A DNA stretch of 64,000 nucleotides from Bacillus sp. (in: firmicutes) (GTDB lineage: Bacteria > Bacillota > Bacilli > Bacillales > Bacillaceae): contig JAPSLL010000014.1 of the NCBI GenBank assembly GCA_031180805.1, positions 32,940 through 96,939 on the forward strand. The letters are read 5' to 3'. Below are positions 17,221 through 26,166 of the stretch, piece after piece. Under the pieces are notes generated by a model. That model was not told the origin of the DNA and searched no databases. It was given only the letters and a program-made list of their open reading frames with translations. How positions within the stretch are numbered: position 1 is the stretch's first letter; every line of letters starts with the position of its first letter. A program made the position numbers and the translations under genes.

Positions 17221-18123
17221 ATGACAAAATCATTTATTACAGTAAATGAGGGGAAAAACACACATTGGCGGTACATAAGCTCGCTTCTCGTCATATTAGC
17301 ATTTATGCTTATTATTGGAACAGTTGTCTATTTAATTGCAGTGTTAATCGCAGGACTAATTAACCCTGATTTGATTAATTTCGATGAAATGGTCAATGAA
17401 GGGGTCCTTTTAACAGATCCATTGGTGGATTTTTACCTTTATCATATCGTCAATATCATTACAGTTCTGGGAATTTGGCTAGCGGTAAAAACGATTTTAA
17501 AAAGACGTTTTATTTCACTTATTACGCCTTATAGTAAAATGAATTGGTCTAAAATATTTTTTGGTTTCTTTATCTCACTAGCTATATTGGCAATATTTTC
17601 AATACTAGATTTTGCACTTTTCCCAAACGATTACTCTTTTAATGAATTTGATGCATCACGGTTTGCATGGCTTGTCGTCGCATGTTTCTTATTAGTACCA
17701 ATACAAACAACATCTGAAGAATTATTATTTAGAGGTTTCTTATTGCAATGGGCCGGGAAAATCACGAAACATCCGCTTATCCTCACAATTATTATTGGTG
17801 GGATATTTGGGAGTTTGCACTTTTTTAATCCCGAGATGGAGCATGGAGCATTTTGGGTAGCGGTTGATTATTTAGCAATGGGCTTTATTTGGACATATAT
17901 TACAGTGAAAACGAACAGTTCAGAATACTCAATAGGAGCACATGCAGCAAATAATATGTTTTTATGTATTTTCCTCACAATGGAGGACACAGTTGTTGGG
18001 GATATTCCTTCGTTATTTGTTGTGACAAATGTTAATGCGATGACATCCGCGATAACAACAGTCATAACAGGGCTAATATTCATGTTTATCGTTTTACGGA
18101 GACAAAAACGGAAGGAAGCGTAA
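17221..18123 (+). CDS. CPBP (CAAX protease/bacteriocin-processing) family membrane protein
   Basis: A 300-residue protein with about eight membrane helices. The family motifs are complete: EELLFRG near residue 165 (catalytic Glu pair and Arg), GSLHFF near 199 and HAANN near 241. These are glutamate intramembrane proteases, some of which process prenylated proteins or bacteriocins, or control signalling by cutting membrane regulators. No bacteriocin genes lie nearby, so the role is open. GAGGAGGGG precedes the ATG. The 293 bp upstream hold the preceding terminator and AT-rich sequence only. Confidence 0.85.
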   Translation: MTKSFITVNEGKNTHWRYISSLLVILAFMLIIGTVVYLIAVLIAGLINPDLINFDEMVNEGVLLTDPLVDFYLYHIVNIITVLGIWLAVKTILKRRFISLITPYSKMNWSKIFFGFFISLAILAIFSILDFALFPNDYSFNEFDASRFAWLVVACFLLVPIQTTSEELLFRGFLLQWAGKITKHPLILTIIIGGIFGSLHFFNPEMEHGAFWVAVDYLAMGFIWTYITVKTNSSEYSIGAHAANNMFLCIFLTMEDTVVGDIPSLFVVTNVNAMTSAITTVITGLIFMFIVLRRQKRKEA

Positions 18124-18193
18124 TTTGAATAACTCATTTTTGATTAATTATGCTAATCAAAAAGCTGTTTGAAAATTAAATATACATTATTTT

Positions 18194-18216
18194 AAGCCTT
18201 GTCTAACAAGGCTTTT
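18194..18216 (+). terminator. intrinsic terminator after the CPBP gene
   Basis: AAGCCTTG pairs with CAAGGCTT around a 5-nt loop, then a short T-rich tail. Confidence 0.75.
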
Positions 18217-18386
18217 ACTATGTAAAAGGCATAATGAATTTTAAAAATTATTTTTTAAATTATCTCATTTGTTGTTTTCTTAATTAGTTTTTCGCAAAAA
18301 GAAACACTATATATTGGTGATAGTATAAAAATCTTTTAGTAAGTGTTATAATTGGAGAGGATGTTTAAAGTATTGGAGGCTGTTTC

Positions 18387-20006
18387 ATGATTCAAGTTAC
18401 AAATGTTAGCTTACGATTTGGAGATCGCAAGCTTTTTGAAGATGTTAATATTAAATTTACTCCGGGAAATTGTTACGGTTTAATCGGTGCAAATGGTGCT
18501 GGAAAATCAACGTTTTTAAAGATTCTTTCAGGTGATATAGAAGCTCAAACTGGTGAAGTAAGCATGGCACCTGGTGAACGATTAGCGGTATTAAAGCAAA
18601 ACCATTTCGAATATGAAGAACATGAAGTACTTAAAACGGTTATAATGGGGCATAAACGTCTGTATGAAGTTATGCAAGAAAAAGATGCTATTTATATGAA
18701 AGCTGATTTTACAGATGAAGATGGAATGAGAGCTGCTGAGTTAGAAGGAGAATTTGCAGAACTAAACGGTTGGGAAGCTGAAAGTGAAGCTGCAATCCTG
18801 TTAAAAGGACTTGGGATTTCTGAGGAGTTTCATTCGAAAAAAATGGCTGATTTAACTGGTGGAGAAAAGGTAAAGGTTTTATTAGCACAGGCATTGTTTG
18901 GTGAGCCAGACGTTCTATTATTGGACGAGCCTACTAACCATCTAGATATTCATGCGATTCAATGGCTTGAAGAATTTTTGATTAATTTTGAGAATACAGT
19001 TATTGTTGTTTCCCATGACCGTCACTTCTTAAATAAAGTTTGTACACATATCGCTGATTTAGATTTCGCGAAAATTAAAATTTATGTAGGAAACTACGAT
19101 TTTTGGTATGAATCTAGCCAATTAGCATTGAAATTATCACAAGAGGCGAATAAGAAGAAAGAAGAAAAAATTAAAGAGCTGCAAAATTTTATCGCTCGAT
19201 TTAGTGCAAATGCATCTAAGTCTAAACAAGCTACATCTCGTAAAAAGTTATTAGATAAAATTTCCCTTGATGACATTCAACCATCATCACGCAGATATCC
19301 TTATGTTAACTTTACACCTGACCGTGAAATTGGGAATGATGTCCTACGAGTGGAAGGACTTTCTAAAACAATTGATGGCGAAAAGGTATTAGATAACATT
19401 AGCTTTATTATGAATAAGGAAGATAAAATTGCGTTAGTTGGTCGAAATGAAATTGCGATTACAACTCTATTTAAAATTTTGGCTGGCGAAATGGAGCCAG
19501 ATAGCGGTACGTTTAAATGGGGAGTTACAACATCGCAAAGCTACTTTCCAAAGGATAATAGCGAATATTTTTCTGGTAATGAACCAAGCCTAGTGGATTG
19601 GTTACGTCAGTATTCTCCAAATGACCAAAGTGAAAGCTTTCTTCGTGGATTTTTAGGTCGTATGCTTTTTTCAGGTGAAGAGGTATTGAAAAAGCCAAGT
19701 GTATTATCTGGAGGAGAAAAGGTTCGTTGTATGCTTTCTAAAATGATGTTAAGTGGGGCAAATGTTTTATTATTGGATGAGCCAACAAACCACTTAGATT
19801 TAGAGTCAATTACAGCTCTAAATAATGGATTAGTTGCCTATAAAGGTGCTATGATATTCACTTCACATGACCATCAATTCGTTCAAACAATTGCTAACCG
19901 AATTATCGAAGTGACTCCAAACGGAATTGTTGATAAACAAATGACATATGATGAGTTTTTAGAAGATGCAAATGTTCAAAAGCAAGTAAAGGAACTTTAT
20001 GCTTAA
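18387..20006 (+). CDS. ykpA: ABC-F ATPase YkpA
   Basis: 539 residues with two ATPase domains and no membrane segments: the ABC-F translation-factor architecture (Uup/EttA relatives). Domain 1 has Walker A GANGAGKS near residue 34, signature LTGGEK near 157 and LDEPTNHLD. The interdomain linker (about 240-300) is rich in Lys and Glu. Domain 2 has LSGGEK and LDEPTNHLD, but its Walker A region reads GRNEIAITT, without the GK[ST] of a normal P-loop. From memory B. subtilis YkpA is similar, so this is probably a family trait of the YbiT/YkpA branch. Location between the sip and ampS genes supports ykpA. It likely acts on ribosomes. Confidence 0.88.
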   Translation: MIQVTNVSLRFGDRKLFEDVNIKFTPGNCYGLIGANGAGKSTFLKILSGDIEAQTGEVSMAPGERLAVLKQNHFEYEEHEVLKTVIMGHKRLYEVMQEKDAIYMKADFTDEDGMRAAELEGEFAELNGWEAESEAAILLKGLGISEEFHSKKMADLTGGEKVKVLLAQALFGEPDVLLLDEPTNHLDIHAIQWLEEFLINFENTVIVVSHDRHFLNKVCTHIADLDFAKIKIYVGNYDFWYESSQLALKLSQEANKKKEEKIKELQNFIARFSANASKSKQATSRKKLLDKISLDDIQPSSRRYPYVNFTPDREIGNDVLRVEGLSKTIDGEKVLDNISFIMNKEDKIALVGRNEIAITTLFKILAGEMEPDSGTFKWGVTTSQSYFPKDNSEYFSGNEPSLVDWLRQYSPNDQSESFLRGFLGRMLFSGEEVLKKPSVLSGGEKVRCMLSKMMLSGANVLLLDEPTNHLDLESITALNNGLVAYKGAMIFTSHDHQFVQTIANRIIEVTPNGIVDKQMTYDEFLEDANVQKQVKELYA

Positions 20007-20020
20007 TTTATAAAAAGGAT

Positions 20021-20067
20021 GGTGGCTCAAAACCAAAGGTTCAGACCCTTTTGAGTCACCCTCTTTT
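20021..20067 (+). terminator. CTCAAAA hairpin repeat, copy 2 (terminator-like, after ykpA)
   Basis: GGTGGCTCAAAA (20021-20032) pairs with TTTTGAGTCACC (20049-20060), a 12-bp stem with one G-T pair, then CTCTTTTT. The loop CCAAAGGTTCAGACCC repeats the sequence inside copy 1 at 9785-9800. It serves as a plausible terminator for ykpA. Confidence 0.75.
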
Positions 20068-20157
20068 TCATGTCTCGGAATTTTTTACAAAATGAGAACT
20101 TTTAGACATTTTCTATATAAAGTAAATGTATAGCAATAGCAATGGAGTGATATTCTG

Positions 20158-20745
20158 TTGAAAAATAAGTTTTTCCTTTTTCTGTTTTTTTTAGTAATAA
20201 GTTTATATGGTTGTCAAGCGACTGAAGAGCCTGTAGTAGAGGAGATTGTGGAAATTGAAGGAACTGAAGTAACTCCTGGACAGAAAATTCAATCGAACGT
20301 TAAATTTGATGTAAACTTTGAGCAAATTGACGCAGAAGTAATTGAGGAGGAAAATGCCATCATTCTTCGTATGGAAGGTGATGAGTTATTTAACTACTAT
20401 GAAACTGAATTTCCGAAAGAATCAAACGATAAGAATGAGCAAGTAAACCATGACAGAGCTATTGAAAACTTTAATCATTTAGTTAAAGTATTTAGCGAAT
20501 TACCGAATAAAACAAAGGTAAATATCAATGCTTATACTGATGACAAAGATGACGACAATTTTAATATGAAGTTAACGAAGGACCGAGCAAATTATTTAAT
20601 GGAGCAGTTTCAAACTCAGCAACAATTGAATCATATTGAATTTATTGCTACAGGGTATGGAGAAGCAAATCCAATAGTTCCGAATTCTGGGAACCCTGAA
20701 GATCAACTCAAAAATCGTCGCGTCGAATTTGTTATAGAGCCTTAA
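20158..20745 (+). CDS. OmpA-like domain lipoprotein
   Basis: 195 residues starting at TTG. The signal peptide ends in LYGC (lipidated Cys 19). The C-terminal part (about 95-195) is an OmpA/MotB-like peptidoglycan-binding domain: INAYTD, LTKDRANYLMEQF, IEFIATGYGEANPI and NRRVEFVIEP follow the family pattern (the NRRVE motif contacts peptidoglycan). In a Gram-positive cell it would tie the outer face of the membrane to the wall. The linker is acidic. There is no flagellar context. B. subtilis has ykpB at this place, which is absent here. Confidence 0.78.
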   Translation: MKNKFFLFLFFLVISLYGCQATEEPVVEEIVEIEGTEVTPGQKIQSNVKFDVNFEQIDAEVIEEENAIILRMEGDELFNYYETEFPKESNDKNEQVNHDRAIENFNHLVKVFSELPNKTKVNINAYTDDKDDDNFNMKLTKDRANYLMEQFQTQQQLNHIEFIATGYGEANPIVPNSGNPEDQLKNRRVEFVIEP

Positions 20746-20790
20746 ATTTTCCTTTTAATCTATACTTATTTATAAATCAACAAGTGGCTT

Positions 20791-20838
20791 CAAATAAAAA
20801 ACACATTGAGAAAAATAACTCAATGTGTTTTTTATTTG
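20791..20838. terminator. bidirectional terminator between the OmpA-like and CobW genes
   Basis: A perfect 20-bp inverted repeat with a stem of A/T runs around CACATTGAG/CTCAATGTG and an 8-nt loop. It gives a T-tract on both strands and serves the two convergent genes. Confidence 0.9.
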
Positions 20839-20854
20839 AAAACTATCTCTTTTG

Positions 20855-21775
20855 TTATTCATTTGACTCTAAAGCTTTTAGATCTGCTACTAAATGTTGG
20901 TGATTAAGATTTTCCCCTATAAAAACGAGGGTATTTTTCCGTTTCATTTGTTCCTTCATATATAGAGGCATGCCATATGAATATTGAAAAAGAAATGGTA
21001 GCTCAGAATGTGTAAAGGTAATATAACCTTTAATTCGATAAATTGTTTCTGGCATATCTTTTAAAAATTGTTCAAACTGTTCCAAAGATACAGGCTTGTT
21101 AAATGTATGTACATAGGTTCTCATATGTAAATGCTCTTGTACATGTGCTTGTTCATGTTGTCTTTTAAGTGGCTTTTGCATCGGTTTTAACTGTGTTAAC
21201 GGAACGCTTGCGAATTCAGTCATTAATAGTTTACTTTTGCTGTTTAAAGCTTGAATTTCCGCAACTAAACTTGCCTTTTTCATCTCTGAAAGTTGATCGG
21301 TTTTATTCAGCAATATAATATCTGCATGCTGTACTTGCTCAAGTAGCAGCTTTCGGAGCTGTATGCTTAAACTTGAACGACTTTCCCAGCGCTTTGCATC
21401 AACAATCGTTATAATGGCTTGTACAGAAAGCTTTTCAGCAAAAATTGGTGACAAACAAGAGTCTAATACTTCTATAGGATGAGCAACACCTGTTGTTTCA
21501 ATATAAATAGCATCAAGCTCATATTCACGTAGCATATTATCTAGTTGTACTTCAAGCTGACCTTGAATCGTACAACAAACACAGCCATTTAACAATTCTT
21601 TAAGTGGTGTATCTTTATCAACTGCATTCGAATCAATTGAAACTTCTCCTAATTCATTCATAATCACAGCTATTTTTCGCTGATTCTGTTTTTCCTGACT
21701 CAGAATATTTTGCAATAATGTTGTTTTTCCTGCACCTAAAAATCCTGATAAAATATAAACCTCGACAGGCTTCAT
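20855..21775 (-). CDS. CobW/COG0523 family GTPase, putative metal chaperone
   Basis: 306 residues. G1/Walker A SGFLGAGKTT at residues 10-19, the metal-binding GCVCC motif at 64-68, ETTG in the switch region and NKTD near 157 define COG0523 G3E GTPases. A His-rich stretch lies near 205-225 (HEQAHVQEHLHM), as in zinc-linked members. Such proteins deliver zinc or cobalt to target enzymes; target and metal are not shown here. No Zur box was recognised upstream. The next gene upstream on this strand encodes a metallo-aminopeptidase (M29), an attractive but unproven client. GAGGAG precedes the ATG. Confidence 0.82.
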   Translation of the reverse strand: MKPVEVYILSGFLGAGKTTLLQNILSQEKQNQRKIAVIMNELGEVSIDSNAVDKDTPLKELLNGCVCCTIQGQLEVQLDNMLREYELDAIYIETTGVAHPIEVLDSCLSPIFAEKLSVQAIITIVDAKRWESRSSLSIQLRKLLLEQVQHADIILLNKTDQLSEMKKASLVAEIQALNSKSKLLMTEFASVPLTQLKPMQKPLKRQHEQAHVQEHLHMRTYVHTFNKPVSLEQFEQFLKDMPETIYRIKGYITFTHSELPFLFQYSYGMPLYMKEQMKRKNTLVFIGENLNHQHLVADLKALESNE

Positions 21776-21834
21776 CTATTTCTCCTCATTTCAAAAAGAT
21801 CTAAAAGGGGATCGTCATCAGATCCCCAACTTAA

Positions 21835-23067
21835 TTAAAATGCCCATGTTCCATTTCGGAAGATTGCTTCTTTTGTTCCGTCCTCTAAAATTCCGTCGAT
21901 ATCCATTTCTGCTGATCCGATCATGAAATCAACATGTGTAATACTTGAATTCACCCCGACCTTTTCTAACTCTTCACGAGACATCTTTTTACCGCCTTCA
22001 ACACAGAAAGCATATCCATTTCCAATAGCTAAGTGATTAGAGGCATTTTCGTCAAACAAAGTATTGTAAAACAGAATACCTGATTGTGATATTGGCGAAT
22101 CATGTGCAACAAGGGCGATCTCACCTAAATAGTGTGAACCTTCATCTGTTTCAACTAATTGCTTTAATACTGCTTCACCCTTTTCAGCTTTGACATCAAT
22201 GATTCTGCCATTTTCAAAGGTTAACGAAAAATTATCAATTAAATTCCCACTATAGCTTAGTGGCTTTGTGCTTTTTACGACACCGTTAACTCCATTTCGT
22301 AAAGGCACAGTAAATACTTCCTCAGTTGGCATATTTGCCATAAAGAAATTTCCCTTTTCATTCTCACTACCTGCACCAACCCAAGTATGTGTGTCATGAA
22401 GTTCAATGGTTAAATCGGTTCCAGGTGCTTTGTATTGAAGCTTTTTGTATTTTTTACTATTTAAATAATCAACCTTATTGTGTAGATTTTGATCATGCTC
22501 TTTCCATGCTTTTACTGGATCCGGCTGATCAGTACGAGTAGTTCGGAAGATTGCTTCCCATAGTTTTTCGACTTGCTTGTCTCCAGCTTCATTCGGAAAG
22601 ACTTTTGCAGCCCAATCTTTGGAAGCAGCGGCAATTACTGTCCAACTTGCTTTATCTGCTTGCAGATAATTTCGGTATTTTGTAAGAGCTATCCCTGATG
22701 CTTTAGCAGCAGCTGCAATACGTTTCGGATCAATTCCACTTAAAAGGTCTGGATCAGATGATATAATGGACATAAACGCACCATCATTTTCAGCTAATGT
22801 TTCAAGACCCTTCGCTTTCCATTCAGGGTATTCGCTTAATGCTTCTTCAGATGCAAGCTCATAGCGAGTTCTTGACACAATGTCATCATGCCATTCAACA
22901 TATACATTGCGAGCACCTGCCTCATAAGCTTTTCTTACAACGATCCGAACAAATTCTGCTACCTCTGTTGAAGCATTGATCGTTAAATTTTGATTAGGTT
23001 GGATATTAACACCTACGCGAACAGCAAGTTCAGCGTACTTTTCTAGGTTTTGTTGAAATGTTGACAA
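21835..23067 (-). CDS. ampS: aminopeptidase AmpS (peptidase family M29)
   Basis: A 410-residue cytoplasmic metalloaminopeptidase equal in length to B. subtilis AmpS. The M29 metal-binding residues lie in the C-terminal half (for example the regions around ETDEGSHYLGE, HLAIGNGYAF and THVDFMIG). It releases N-terminal residues from peptides. TTG start preceded by GGAGG. It is followed on the same strand by the CobW-type gene after 59 bp. In B. subtilis ampS is next to ykpC and mreBH; here an acyl-CoA dehydrogenase gene is inserted between them. Confidence 0.92.
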   Translation of the reverse strand: MSTFQQNLEKYAELAVRVGVNIQPNQNLTINASTEVAEFVRIVVRKAYEAGARNVYVEWHDDIVSRTRYELASEEALSEYPEWKAKGLETLAENDGAFMSIISSDPDLLSGIDPKRIAAAAKASGIALTKYRNYLQADKASWTVIAAASKDWAAKVFPNEAGDKQVEKLWEAIFRTTRTDQPDPVKAWKEHDQNLHNKVDYLNSKKYKKLQYKAPGTDLTIELHDTHTWVGAGSENEKGNFFMANMPTEEVFTVPLRNGVNGVVKSTKPLSYSGNLIDNFSLTFENGRIIDVKAEKGEAVLKQLVETDEGSHYLGEIALVAHDSPISQSGILFYNTLFDENASNHLAIGNGYAFCVEGGKKMSREELEKVGVNSSITHVDFMIGSAEMDIDGILEDGTKEAIFRNGTWAF

Positions 23068-23256
23068 TATGATTTACCTCCAAATAATAAGATATGGTCA
23101 AATACAGACAGTTTTAGAAAATCTCAGATTATTTCTTAACTGTTATGATTTATTTTATCAAAATAATCATTTATAGGAAAAGAAATAGCAAATAAAGCTA
23201 AATTACTTTGAGCTGCGTTAAAAAATTATTAAAATAGAAACATCGAGGTGAAGATA

Positions 23257-24420
23257 TTGAATTATTTAGACGATCAATTTATTTTAACAGTAAAACAAAA
23301 AGAATTATTAGAAAAAACTACGAAGCTTTCAGACGAATTTTCATTACGTGCTGACCATTATGACAGAGAGGGATTATTTCCTTTTGAGAATTTTGCCCGT
23401 CTTAAGGAAGAGGGATATTTAAAGCTAACAATTCCTAAAAATCTCGGTGGGGATGGAGCATCGCTATATGACTTTTTACTAGTCCAAGAAAAAATTGCCC
23501 AAGGTGATGCTGCAACTGCTTTGTCATTAGGTTGGCATTTAGGGCTGTTAATGAATTTAAATGAATCAAAAAAATGGAAATCAAGTACGTATGAGAGAAT
23601 TTGTCAGGAGGTTATTTCAGGAAATAAATTAATCAATAGTGCTGCAACTGAGCCAAACTCTGGGAGTCCTGCTCGGGGAGGGAAGCCTGAAACGATTGCT
23701 AAAAAGGGTGAAAATTGTTGGATTATTACAGGGAAAAAGATTTTTACATCACTTGCGCCAGCATTAGATTATTTTATTGTTCCTGCAACGATAGAAGAAA
23801 CAGGTGAAATTGGCGATTTTCTCGTCCCAAGAACATCAAATGGTTTAACAATTGAGGAAACATGGGATACGTTAGGTATGCGAGGGACTAGAAGTGATGA
23901 CTTACTTTTAGATCAAGTAAAAGTGCCTTTTGATGCTTTAGTCGAACGTAAGGAAAAAAAAGAACGTCCTACTGCACAAGGATGGTTATTGCATATACCA
24001 GCTTGCTATAGCGGAATTGCAATTGCGGCAAGAAATGAAGCAGTTAAATTTGCGAAAACATATCAACCGACAAGTCTTCCACATCCAATCATGCATGTAC
24101 CTGAAGTGCGTAGGAAAATTGCTGAGATTGACCTAAAATTAACAACAGCACGTTCACTTATGTATCAAATAGCTAGAAAATGGGATGAGTCAAAAGAGGA
24201 ACGTGCATCTTTAGCCTATGATTTAGCAATCGTCAAAACAAGCGTGACAAACATGGCTGTAGAGGTTGTCGATATAGCTATGAGAGTTGTTGGCGGTCAA
24301 AGCCTTTTCACATCAAGTGCGTTGCAAAGACATTATCGGGATGTACGTGCAGGTTTACATAATCCACCTTCAGATGATATTACATACAAACTATTAGCAA
24401 ATCGTGCATTTCGTGAATAG
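23257..24420 (+). CDS. acyl-CoA dehydrogenase family protein (YdbM-like)
   Basis: 387 residues of FAD-dependent acyl-CoA dehydrogenase type: N-terminal helical domain, the beta-barrel FAD-binding region with NSAATEPNSGSPARGG and WIITGKKIFTS, and a C-terminal helical domain with RVVGGQSLF. Length and motifs resemble B. subtilis YdbM, not the fatty acid beta-oxidation enzymes; substrate unknown. TTG 23257 is the best start because GAGGTGA (23245-23251) is at proper distance; the longer ORF from GTG 23248 starts inside that site. It is a single-gene insertion into an otherwise conserved block. Confidence 0.82.
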   Translation: MNYLDDQFILTVKQKELLEKTTKLSDEFSLRADHYDREGLFPFENFARLKEEGYLKLTIPKNLGGDGASLYDFLLVQEKIAQGDAATALSLGWHLGLLMNLNESKKWKSSTYERICQEVISGNKLINSAATEPNSGSPARGGKPETIAKKGENCWIITGKKIFTSLAPALDYFIVPATIEETGEIGDFLVPRTSNGLTIEETWDTLGMRGTRSDDLLLDQVKVPFDALVERKEKKERPTAQGWLLHIPACYSGIAIAARNEAVKFAKTYQPTSLPHPIMHVPEVRRKIAEIDLKLTTARSLMYQIARKWDESKEERASLAYDLAIVKTSVTNMAVEVVDIAMRVVGGQSLFTSSALQRHYRDVRAGLHNPPSDDITYKLLANRAFRE

Positions 24421-24433
24421 TTAAAATAAGTAA

Positions 24434-24475
24434 AAGCATTCAAGAATAGATTTCAGAGCCTATTCCTGAATGCTT
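24434..24475 (+). terminator. hairpin after the acyl-CoA dehydrogenase gene
   Basis: AAGCATTCAAGAATAG pairs with CTATTCCTGAATGCTT (one mismatch), 10-nt loop. The T-tract is weak (GATTATGT follows), so termination efficiency is uncertain. Confidence 0.6.
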
Positions 24476-24603
24476 GATTATGTAAGGGAAAGTGAGGGTA
24501 ATAAATGTCTATTTTTATAGCTCGTTTATTTGTGCCCTAGAAAACTCTTCCTCATATTAACATGTTAAATTTGAATAGGTAATGCAGTCTTTTTCAAATG
24601 TCA

Positions 24604-24741
24604 TTACTCCCCCTGAACTTGAACAACTTCATGATTATTTGAAGGACCTGCTGGCATGTTTGCGAGTGAAACGCTCATTCCACCCATAATAATAACCGCT
24701 AAAGTCAAACTAATAATAATTCTTCTACTAAAATCTTTCAC
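24604..24741 (-). CDS. ykpC: YkpC homologue, 45-residue secreted or membrane peptide
   Basis: A short ORF with GTG start at 24741, preceded by GGGAGG at a 7-nt spacing, and TAA stop at 24604. The product begins MKDFSRRIIIS, has one hydrophobic segment (about residues 8-27, with MGGMSVSLANMP), and a polar tail ending VVQVQGE. From memory B. subtilis ykpC encodes a 44-residue peptide with a very similar GGMSISLANMP core between ampS and mreBH, which is exactly this position. The SRR before the hydrophobic stretch resembles a twin-arginine signal, and LANMP could be a signal peptidase site. Function unknown; association with MreBH is positional only. Confidence 0.8.
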   Translation of the reverse strand: MKDFSRRIIISLTLAVIIMGGMSVSLANMPAGPSNNHEVVQVQGE

Positions 24742-25158
24742 AAAGAAACCTCCCAATTTTACACACTTATTCGAAAAATGAAATTGCTTTAAATTGTATC
24801 AATGTTGTTATGGAATTTAAACCAAAGCTAGTATATTCATAAAGCAATATTTTGATGTGTATAAATGTGTAAATTTTTTGTAAAAAAAGAGGTTAGGTAA
24901 AAGTGGCTGTTACACATGCTTCTATAACAATTGTAACGAGGCTTAAGCTTAACGAAAATCTCGTAAATGAAAAGCGAACATCGAGCTTTGTCAAAGCCAT
25001 TAAAAAAATCCGAACTTATATGAAATTCAAATTTCAAATAATAGTTCGGATTTTTTTCGTCTTATAATTAAATTTAGAAATCAAACCTCATAAGCAGCTA
25101 TCATAGTAATAAATGCGAATGAGGATAAGTATATGAGGCTTGATTTACTTATTCTTGT
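24742..25158. other. gene-free region between ykpC and mreBH
   Basis: 417 bp, AT-rich. It holds the mreBH-side terminator (25002-25057) and an inverted repeat TCAAACCTCATA/TATGAGGCTTGA spanning about 25081-25143. No ORF with a ribosome site was found on either strand. Confidence 0.55.
25002..25057 (-). terminator. terminator downstream of mreBH (works on both strands)
   Basis: AAAAAAATCCGAACT pairs with AGTTCGGATTTTTTT; the loop contains a second inverted repeat, TGAAATT/AATTTCA. There is a T-tract on either strand. Confidence 0.8.
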
Positions 25159-26166
25159 TTATTTTGCAGCTTTTAGAATTTTATTAATTACTGTTAATGA
25201 TTTTCCAGTGCCGATTGCAACTGATTCTAGTGGATTAGGTGCGATATGGACAGGAACAACAATTTCTTCACTTAACCACTCTTGAATTCCTTTCATAAGT
25301 GCTCCTCCACCAGTTAAAATGACACCACGATCGACAATGTCTCCACTTAATTCTGGAGGACAGTCCTCTAAAGTAGCACGAATTGCTTCTAAAATGTGAT
25401 AAAGTGATTCTTTCATGGCATCCTGCATTTCATAAGAAGATACTGTAATGGTTTTTGGTAAACCTGTTACCAGATCACGACCACGTATATCCATAGTTTC
25501 TTTTTCGTGTTTAATTAATGCATAGCCAATTTCCATTTTCATTTGTTCGGCTGTTCGTTCACCAATTAGTAGATTGTATTGTTTACGAATGTATTGAATA
25601 ATGTCTTCGTCTAATTGATCTCCTGCAATACGAATTGAGTGGCAGGAAACGATTCCACCAAATGAAATAATGGCAACTTCTGTTGTACCACCGCCGATAT
25701 CGACGATAACGTTCGCAATTGGCTCATCTACTGGTAGGTCTGCTCCAATAGCTGCGGCAACTGGTTCTTCTATTAAATGGACCTCTTTTGCACCCGAGCT
25801 TTTTATTGCATCTTGAATTGCTCTACGTTCAACTGAGGTTGCTCCAGAAGGCGTACAAACAACAACAGTTGGCTTTCTCATTGACATGCCTAATTTACGA
25901 GAAGTAAGCTTCATGATGTATTTTAACATGTCTGTTGTGACATCATAGTCAGCAATAACCCCATCCTTTAAAGGTCTAACGGCAACAATTTTTCCTGGAG
26001 TTTTACCGATCATATTTTTAGCTTCAGTTCCTACAGCCAAAACTTTATTTGTCTCTGAGTCGATTGCTACAACTGAAGGTTCATTTAATAAAATTCCTTT
26101 GTTTTTACTATAAACTAATATATTTGCAGTTCCTAAATCTATCCCTAGCTCTGTCATAGATAACAT
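25159..26166 (-). CDS. mreBH: rod-shape actin homologue MreBH
   Basis: 335 residues, the same length as B. subtilis MreBH. Actin/Hsp70-type nucleotide-binding motifs are present: IGIDLGTAN at the N-terminus, the phosphate-2 motif DIGGGTTE near 161, the connect motifs ([14 protein letters not shown] type) near 138 and the adenosine motif [11 protein letters not shown] near 285. It polymerises under the membrane and guides lateral wall synthesis and LytE localisation. The ykpC-mreBH neighbourhood distinguishes it from mreB (mreBCD) and mbl. ATG 26166 follows AAGAGG. Confidence 0.92.
   Translation of the reverse strand: MLSMTELGIDLGTANILVYSKNKGILLNEPSVVAIDSETNKVLAVGTEAKNMIGKTPGKIVAVRPLKDGVIADYDVTTDMLKYIMKLTSRKLGMSMRKPTVVVCTPSGATSVERRAIQDAIKSSGAKEVHLIEEPVAAAIGADLPVDEPIANVIVDIGGGTTEVAIISFGGIVSCHSIRIAGDQLDEDIIQYIRKQYNLLIGERTAEQMKMEIGYALIKHEKETMDIRGRDLVTGLPKTITVSSYEMQDAMKESLYHILEAIRATLEDCPPELSGDIVDRGVILTGGGALMKGIQEWLSEEIVVPVHIAPNPLESVAIGTGKSLTVINKILKAAK

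Noticed and set aside
24506..24541. 11-codon ORF after a GAGGG near 24495
   Set aside because: Too short and without any support; chance is more likely.
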